This document shows, piece after piece, positions 60,131 through 64,000 of a stretch of DNA of 64,000 bases. The stretch covers positions 3,410,001 through 3,474,000 of the forward strand of contig NZ_CP159835.1 in assembly GCF_047731265.1 (NCBI RefSeq). The letters are read 5' to 3'. The notes beneath the pieces are model-generated. The model was not told where the DNA came from and did no database searches. It saw nothing but the letters and a program-made list of their open reading frames with translations. The stretch comes from Patiriisocius sp047731265 (GTDB lineage Bacteria; Bacteroidota; Bacteroidia; Flavobacteriales; Flavobacteriaceae). Position numbers and translations under genes: made by a program. Numbering within the stretch: the first letter of the stretch is position 1; each line of letters opens with the position of its first letter.

Positions 60131-62983
60131 TTACTTACTCAAATACATTTTTCTACGAGAATATAAATCGTAAAATTGATCATCCTTTAAGCTATCAATA
60201 AATAAGATGCTTTCTCCAGTACTCTTCATTTCTGGACCCAGTTGCTTATTTACATTAGGAAATTTATTAAAACTAAATACGGGCTGTTTAATAGCGTATC
60301 CTTCTAATTGAGGATTAAAGTCAAAATCCTTAACCTTCTTTACACCCAACATTACTTTAGTCGCGTAATTAACGTAAGGTTCTCCGTATGCCTTAGCAAT
60401 AAAAGGAACTGTTCTGGACGCACGCGGATTTGCTTCAATTATATATACTTTGTCTTCTTTGATTGCAAACTGAATATTTATAAGCCCCACCGTATTAAGT
60501 GCCAAAGCAATTTTCTTTGTGTGGTCTTTTATTTGTTGCATTACAAACTCACCCAAGTTGAAAGGTGGCAAGGTCGCATTAGAGTCTCCCGAGTGAATTC
60601 CGCAAGGCTCAATATGTTCCATAATACCAATAATATAAACATCTTCTCCATCACAAATTGCATCTGCTTCTGCCTCTATAGCACCATCTAAATAATGATC
60701 TAATAAGAGTTTATTATTTGGTATTTTCCGTAACAAGTCAACAACATGTTTCTCTAATTCTTCCTTATTGATTACAATCTTCATTCCTTGACCACCCAAA
60801 ACATAAGAAGGTCTAATTAGTAACGGGAAATCGAGTTGGTCAGCAAGTGCTAGCGCTTGATCGGTTGTTTCGGCGACACCAAATTCTGGATATGGGATAT
60901 CAAGTTCTTTTAAGATGTTAGAAAAACTTCCGCGGTCTTCAGCTAAATCTAGTGCTTTAAAGCTGGTTCCTAATATTTTAATTCCATAACGCTCTAACTT
61001 TTCAGCTAACTTTAAGGCTGTTTGCCCTCCTAATTGGACAATAACCCCAACAGGATTTTCGTGACGAATAATATCGTAAATATGTTCCCAAAAAACAGGT
61101 TCAAAATATAATTTATCTGCGACATCAAAATCGGTTGAAACGGTTTCAGGGTTACAATTAATCATTATTGTTTCGAATCCTTCTTCCGCAGCCGCTAAAA
61201 CACCGTGCACACAACAGTAATCAAATTCGATTCCTTGTCCAATTCTATTAGGTCCAGAACCTAGTACGATTACCTTTTTTTTATCTGTTACAATACTATC
61301 ATTTTCTGCATATGCTTTTCCGTCAGGAAGTACCATTTCATTTTCAAACGTAGAATAATAGTAAGGGGTCTGGGCTTTAAACTCTGCCGCACAGGTATCC
61401 ACTAATTTGTATACGCGCTGTATATTCATCTCCTCACGCTTATTATATACTTGACTTTCCAAGCATTTAAGCATATGCGCTATTTGTCTATCTCCGTATC
61501 CTTTTTGTTTTCCTTCGAGAAGTAATTCTCTTGGAAGTGTGTCTAATGTAAATGTGGAAATTTCCTTTTCTAGTAAATAGAGTTCTTCATATTGCTTGAG
61601 GAACCACATATCAATTTTTGTGATTTCGTGAATACGGCTCAATGGTATTCCCAATTGGATTGCATCGTAAATAACGAAGACACGATCCCAACTCGCATTC
61701 TTTAATTTATCAAGAATTTGCTCATAATCAGTATAGCTCTTTCCATCTGCTCCCAAACCGTTTCTCTTTATTTCTAAAGATTGTGTTGCTTTGTGAAGGG
61801 CTTCTTGAAAACTACGGCCTATCCCCATTACCTCTCCAACAGACTTCATTTGTAGTCCCAAAGTTCTATCACTACCTTCAAATTTGTCGAAGTTCCATCT
61901 AGGTATTTTGACAATAACATAATCTAATGTAGGCTCAAATAATGCCGACGTTGATTTTGTAATTTGATTTTCTAATTCATCTAAATGATACCCAATAGCA
62001 AGTTTTGCTGCTATTTTTGCAATAGGGTATCCAGTGGCCTTTGAAGCCAATGCAGAACTTCTTGAAACACGTGGGTTTATTTCTATAGCGATAATATCTT
62101 CTTTCTCATCGGGACTCACCGCAAACTGAACGTTACAACCTCCAGCAAAATCACCAATACTTCGCATCATATGAATGGCTAAATCACGCATTCTTTGGTA
62201 CGTGCGATCACTTAAAGTCATTGCAGGTGCCACAGTTATAGAATCTCCTGTATGAATCCCCATCGGGTCCATATTTTCAATTGCACAAATAATAACCACG
62301 TTGTCATTATTGTCTCTAAGCAATTCTAACTCAAATTCTTTCCATCCCATCATCGCCTTGTCTATCATCACCTCGTGTATAGGAGAGATTTCAAGTCCGT
62401 GAGAAAGCTGTGCGTCGAAGTCCTCTTCTTTATAAACGATAGAAGCCCCTGCACCCCCTAGAGTGTAAGAAGCCCTAATTACAAGTGGAAAGCCAAATTT
62501 TTGCGCAATCTCTTTACCTTCTAAATAGGATGTTGCAGTCGCCTGTGGCGCCATATCAACTCCTATTTGCTCCATTAAAACACGAAATTTTTCTCTATCC
62601 TCAGTAATATTTATTGCGTCAATGTCTACGCCAATAATTTCAACATCAAAATCTTTCCAAATACCTTTTTCATCAGCTTCGATTGCTAGATTTAGCGCTG
62701 TCTGACCTCCCATTGTAGGCAAGACAGCGTCAATTTGAGGGTGTTCCTTTAAAATCTGAACAATTGATTTTGTATTCAGTGGCAACAAATAAACATGATC
62801 CGCCATGGACGGATCTGTCATAATGGTAGCAGGGTTAGAATTTATTAATATAGTTTCAATACCGTCCTCTCGAAGTGATCGAAGTGCTTGGGAACCTGAG
62901 TAATCAAATTCGCAAGCTTGCCCAATAATAATGGGACCTGATCCGATAATCAATATGGATTTTAAGGAATTGTTTTTTGGCAT
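60131..62983 (-). CDS. carB: Carbamoyl-phosphate synthase large subunit, without allosteric domain
   Basis: 950 residues. Two homologous halves each carry an ATP-grasp synthetase: first half IGSGPIIIGQACEFDYSGSQ, RASYTLGGAGASIVY and AIEINPRVSRSSALASKATG; second half LGSGPNRIGQGIEFDYCCVH, RPSYVLGGQGMKIV and IEANPRASRTVPFIAKAYG. It makes carbamoyl phosphate from ammonia (delivered by CarA), bicarbonate and two ATP. E. coli CarB has 1073 residues; the last 120 or so, the MGS-like allosteric domain that binds UMP and ornithine, are absent here (the protein ends SRRKMYLSK). carA is not in the window. rpmH lies upstream on the same strand. Confidence 0.96.
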   Translation of the reverse strand: MPKNNSLKSILIIGSGPIIIGQACEFDYSGSQALRSLREDGIETILINSNPATIMTDPSMADHVYLLPLNTKSIVQILKEHPQIDAVLPTMGGQTALNLAIEADEKGIWKDFDVEIIGVDIDAINITEDREKFRVLMEQIGVDMAPQATATSYLEGKEIAQKFGFPLVIRASYTLGGAGASIVYKEEDFDAQLSHGLEISPIHEVMIDKAMMGWKEFELELLRDNNDNVVIICAIENMDPMGIHTGDSITVAPAMTLSDRTYQRMRDLAIHMMRSIGDFAGGCNVQFAVSPDEKEDIIAIEINPRVSRSSALASKATGYPIAKIAAKLAIGYHLDELENQITKSTSALFEPTLDYVIVKIPRWNFDKFEGSDRTLGLQMKSVGEVMGIGRSFQEALHKATQSLEIKRNGLGADGKSYTDYEQILDKLKNASWDRVFVIYDAIQLGIPLSRIHEITKIDMWFLKQYEELYLLEKEISTFTLDTLPRELLLEGKQKGYGDRQIAHMLKCLESQVYNKREEMNIQRVYKLVDTCAAEFKAQTPYYYSTFENEMVLPDGKAYAENDSIVTDKKKVIVLGSGPNRIGQGIEFDYCCVHGVLAAAEEGFETIMINCNPETVSTDFDVADKLYFEPVFWEHIYDIIRHENPVGVIVQLGGQTALKLAEKLERYGIKILGTSFKALDLAEDRGSFSNILKELDIPYPEFGVAETTDQALALADQLDFPLLIRPSYVLGGQGMKIVINKEELEKHVVDLLRKIPNNKLLLDHYLDGAIEAEADAICDGEDVYIIGIMEHIEPCGIHSGDSNATLPPFNLGEFVMQQIKDHTKKIALALNTVGLINIQFAIKEDKVYIIEANPRASRTVPFIAKAYGEPYVNYATKVMLGVKKVKDFDFNPQLEGYAIKQPVFSFNKFPNVNKQLGPEMKSTGESILFIDSLKDDQFYDLYSRRKMYLSK

Positions 62984-63026
62984 CGTATTTTTTTTTAATG
63001 GCGTAAATTTACTAGCAATAGGGCAT

Positions 63027-63060
63027 AAAAAAAAGGTGTTGCTTATAAAAACAACACCTT
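63027..63060 (-). terminator. Terminator after rpmH
   Basis: AAGGTGTTG (63033-63041) and CAACACCTT (63052-63060) are perfect 9-bp arms; on the minus strand they are followed by a run of eight T. It separates rpmH from carB. Confidence 0.85.
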
Positions 63061-63081
63061 TTATTTATGACTTATCAACAT

Positions 63082-63243
63082 TTATTTTTTGTGACGAGGT
63101 TCTGTCGAGACTGAAATTTTCTTTCTGCCCTTTGCTCTTCGTGCAGCTAATACTTTTCTTCCACTTACAGAAGCCATACGCTCTCTAAAACCGTGTTTAT
63201 TACGTCTCTTTCTCTTTGATGGCTGAAATGTTCTCTTACTCAT
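63082..63243 (-). CDS. rpmH: 50S ribosomal protein L34
   Basis: 53 residues, very basic: MSKRTFQPSKRKRRNKHGFR, then ERMASVSGRKVLAARRAKGR and KKISVSTEPRHKK. All conserved positions of L34 are present (FQPS, HGFR, R-A-KGRK). It is shorter than the usual ORF cut-off. It has a consensus promoter about 90 bp upstream and a strong terminator before carB; the L34-carB neighbourhood is typical for flavobacteria. Confidence 0.97.
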   Translation of the reverse strand: MSKRTFQPSKRKRRNKHGFRERMASVSGRKVLAARRAKGRKKISVSTEPRHKK

Positions 63244-63333
63244 TATACTATTCTTTAATCGTCAAAAATCATTTTTTTATCCTGCAATCAAAATTGTTCT
63301 AAAATACAATTATCTAGTTTGCTTAGGCGGCTG

Positions 63334-63363
63334 CAAATATACAATCTTTTTTTACACACCCAA
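63334..63363 (-). promoter_or_regulatory. Consensus promoter of rpmH
   Basis: On the minus strand TTG (63361-63363), 19-bp spacer and TATATTTG (63334-63341) match TTG-N19-TAnnTTTG exactly. The leader to the rpmH ATG is about 85 bases. Confidence 0.75.
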
Positions 63364-63397
63364 CTCCTAATTAAGAAATATTTTTAATTGTTTTTAC

Positions 63398-63405
63398 TAC
63401 CTTTG
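63398..63405 (+). promoter_or_regulatory. Candidate -7 element of the TPR-protein gene
   Basis: TACCTTTG, an exact TAnnTTTG match, 22 bp before the ATG at 63428, divergent from the rpmH promoter. No TTG was seen at 17-21 bp. Confidence 0.45.
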
Positions 63406-63427
63406 GTGGCTGAAAAAAACACCCTAT

Positions 63428-63997
63428 ATGTTCCATAAAAATATAAAGTTAATAATCACCGTATTGCTTATTGGTACCGCGGTTTGGCAATTTACTGAAT
63501 CTGAAATAGGTAACGGCATCATGCTCATACTTTTATCCTTAATTTTTGTTTTTCTTTATTTCAAGAACGAAATTATTTTACTTGCTTTTCTTAGACTGCG
63601 AAAACAAGATTTTCCTGGTGCAAAAAAGTGGTTGGATAGAATTAAACACCCTGAAGGCTCCCTAGTTAAAAAACAACAAGGTTATTATAATTATTTAAAT
63701 GGTTTAATGATTTCTCAAACCAATATGAACGAAGCCGAAAAGTACTTTAAAAAGGCTGTTGCTTTAGGTTTGAGCATGGACACTGATATGGCAATGACCA
63801 AATTAAACCTTGCTGGAATTGCAATGGCAAAAAATAGAAAGCGCGAAGCTGAAACATTATTGTCAGAAGCAAAGAAACTGGACAAGCAGAATATGATGAC
63901 GGAACAGATCAAACAAATGAAACAACAGATGAAACGTGCTGGCCAACCAAAACAACAGTTTGGTGGTGGTCGCTCTGCGCGTGGAGGTCGCCGTTAA
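63428..63997 (+). CDS. TPR-containing membrane-anchored protein
   Basis: 189 residues. Two hydrophobic helices (residues 7-23 and 28-55) are followed by about two TPR-like helix pairs (GYYNYLNGLMISQTNMNEAE with KYFKKAVALG; AMTKLNLAGIAMAKNRKREA with ETLLSEAKKL) and a low-complexity basic, Gln- and Gly-rich tail (KQQFGGGRSARGGRR). It is likely a membrane-attached scaffold or assembly factor; the exact role is unknown. Divergent from rpmH. Confidence 0.85.
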   Translation: MFHKNIKLIITVLLIGTAVWQFTESEIGNGIMLILLSLIFVFLYFKNEIILLAFLRLRKQDFPGAKKWLDRIKHPEGSLVKKQQGYYNYLNGLMISQTNMNEAEKYFKKAVALGLSMDTDMAMTKLNLAGIAMAKNRKREAETLLSEAKKLDKQNMMTEQIKQMKQQMKRAGQPKQQFGGGRSARGGRR

Positions 63998-64000
63998 TTG

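Noticed and set aside
1..64000. CRISPR array, tRNA or rRNA genes, prophage or insertion sequence
   Set aside because: Read through all intergenic gaps on both strands: no evenly spaced repeats, no cloverleaf-like segments and no transposase or phage genes were found.

Overview
This is an AT-rich chromosomal window from a bacterium of the phylum Bacteroidota, almost certainly a marine-type member of the Flavobacteriaceae. The main signs are a type IX secretion sorting domain on the secreted cupredoxin at 55222-55809, many copies of the Bacteroidota promoter element TAnnTTTG (several with a TTG 19 bp upstream), little use of Shine-Dalgarno sites, and gene families typical of flavobacteria (PspC/GIN, DUF4870, DUF4129/DUF4350, DUF3857 transglutaminases, L34 next to carB). 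No rRNA or tRNA gene, CRISPR array, insertion sequence or prophage is visible.

Layout. 1-9347 (minus strand) is a surface polysaccharide operon. In transcription order it encodes a large SLBB-type outer-membrane export protein, a Wzz-like chain-length protein without a kinase domain, a Wzx-like flippase, a Wzy/ligase-like membrane protein and the dTDP-L-rhamnose genes rfbB, rfbA, rfbC and rfbD; rfbD runs off the left edge. 9565-15718 holds cysQ, dps, a lipoprotein and a very large calcineurin-phosphatase/outer-membrane-barrel fusion. 15844-18849 holds an HD-domain protein fused to a Pycsar-effector-like membrane domain, a small repeat protein, and an ECF sigma factor with its probable membrane partner. 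18880-22327 holds a GH3 hydrolase, a PlsC-like acyltransferase, a Nudix hydrolase and a cyclophilin lipoprotein. 22617-28979 is an RND efflux operon preceded by a small secreted protein. 29262-37001 carries TRIC and RDD membrane proteins and the SpoIIM / DUF4129 / DUF4350 / MoxR / DUF58 operon. 37304-43698 carries a DUF2141 protein, oxyR, a thioesterase-like protein and the DUF4870-PadR-PspC-GIN operon. 43798-49459 holds trxB, a nitronate monooxygenase, holA with a stand-alone HSDR_N nuclease-like gene, a glycosyltransferase and an OmpA-family lipoprotein. 49460-50164 is a decayed stretch with outer-membrane barrel remnants. 50165-54626 is a BtuFCD/siderophore-type ABC importer and rmuC. 54781-64000 holds a small membrane protein with an apparent start-proximal frameshift, the cupredoxin, two DUF3857-type proteins, carB, rpmH and a TPR protein.

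Functional themes are envelope building (polysaccharide export, efflux, outer-membrane barrels), oxidative-stress defence (dps, oxyR, trxB) and import across the envelope. The observations most worth following up are the HD-PycTM fusion protein without a nearby cyclase, the eroded outer-membrane receptor remnants beside the ABC importer, the poly(A) frameshift at 54784-54789, a pair of transglutaminase-like proteins of which one seems to have lost its catalytic cysteine, a CarB without its allosteric domain, and a near-ideal palindrome at the oxyR promoter.

All calls were made by reading the sequence. Family names come from recognised motifs and no database search was run.
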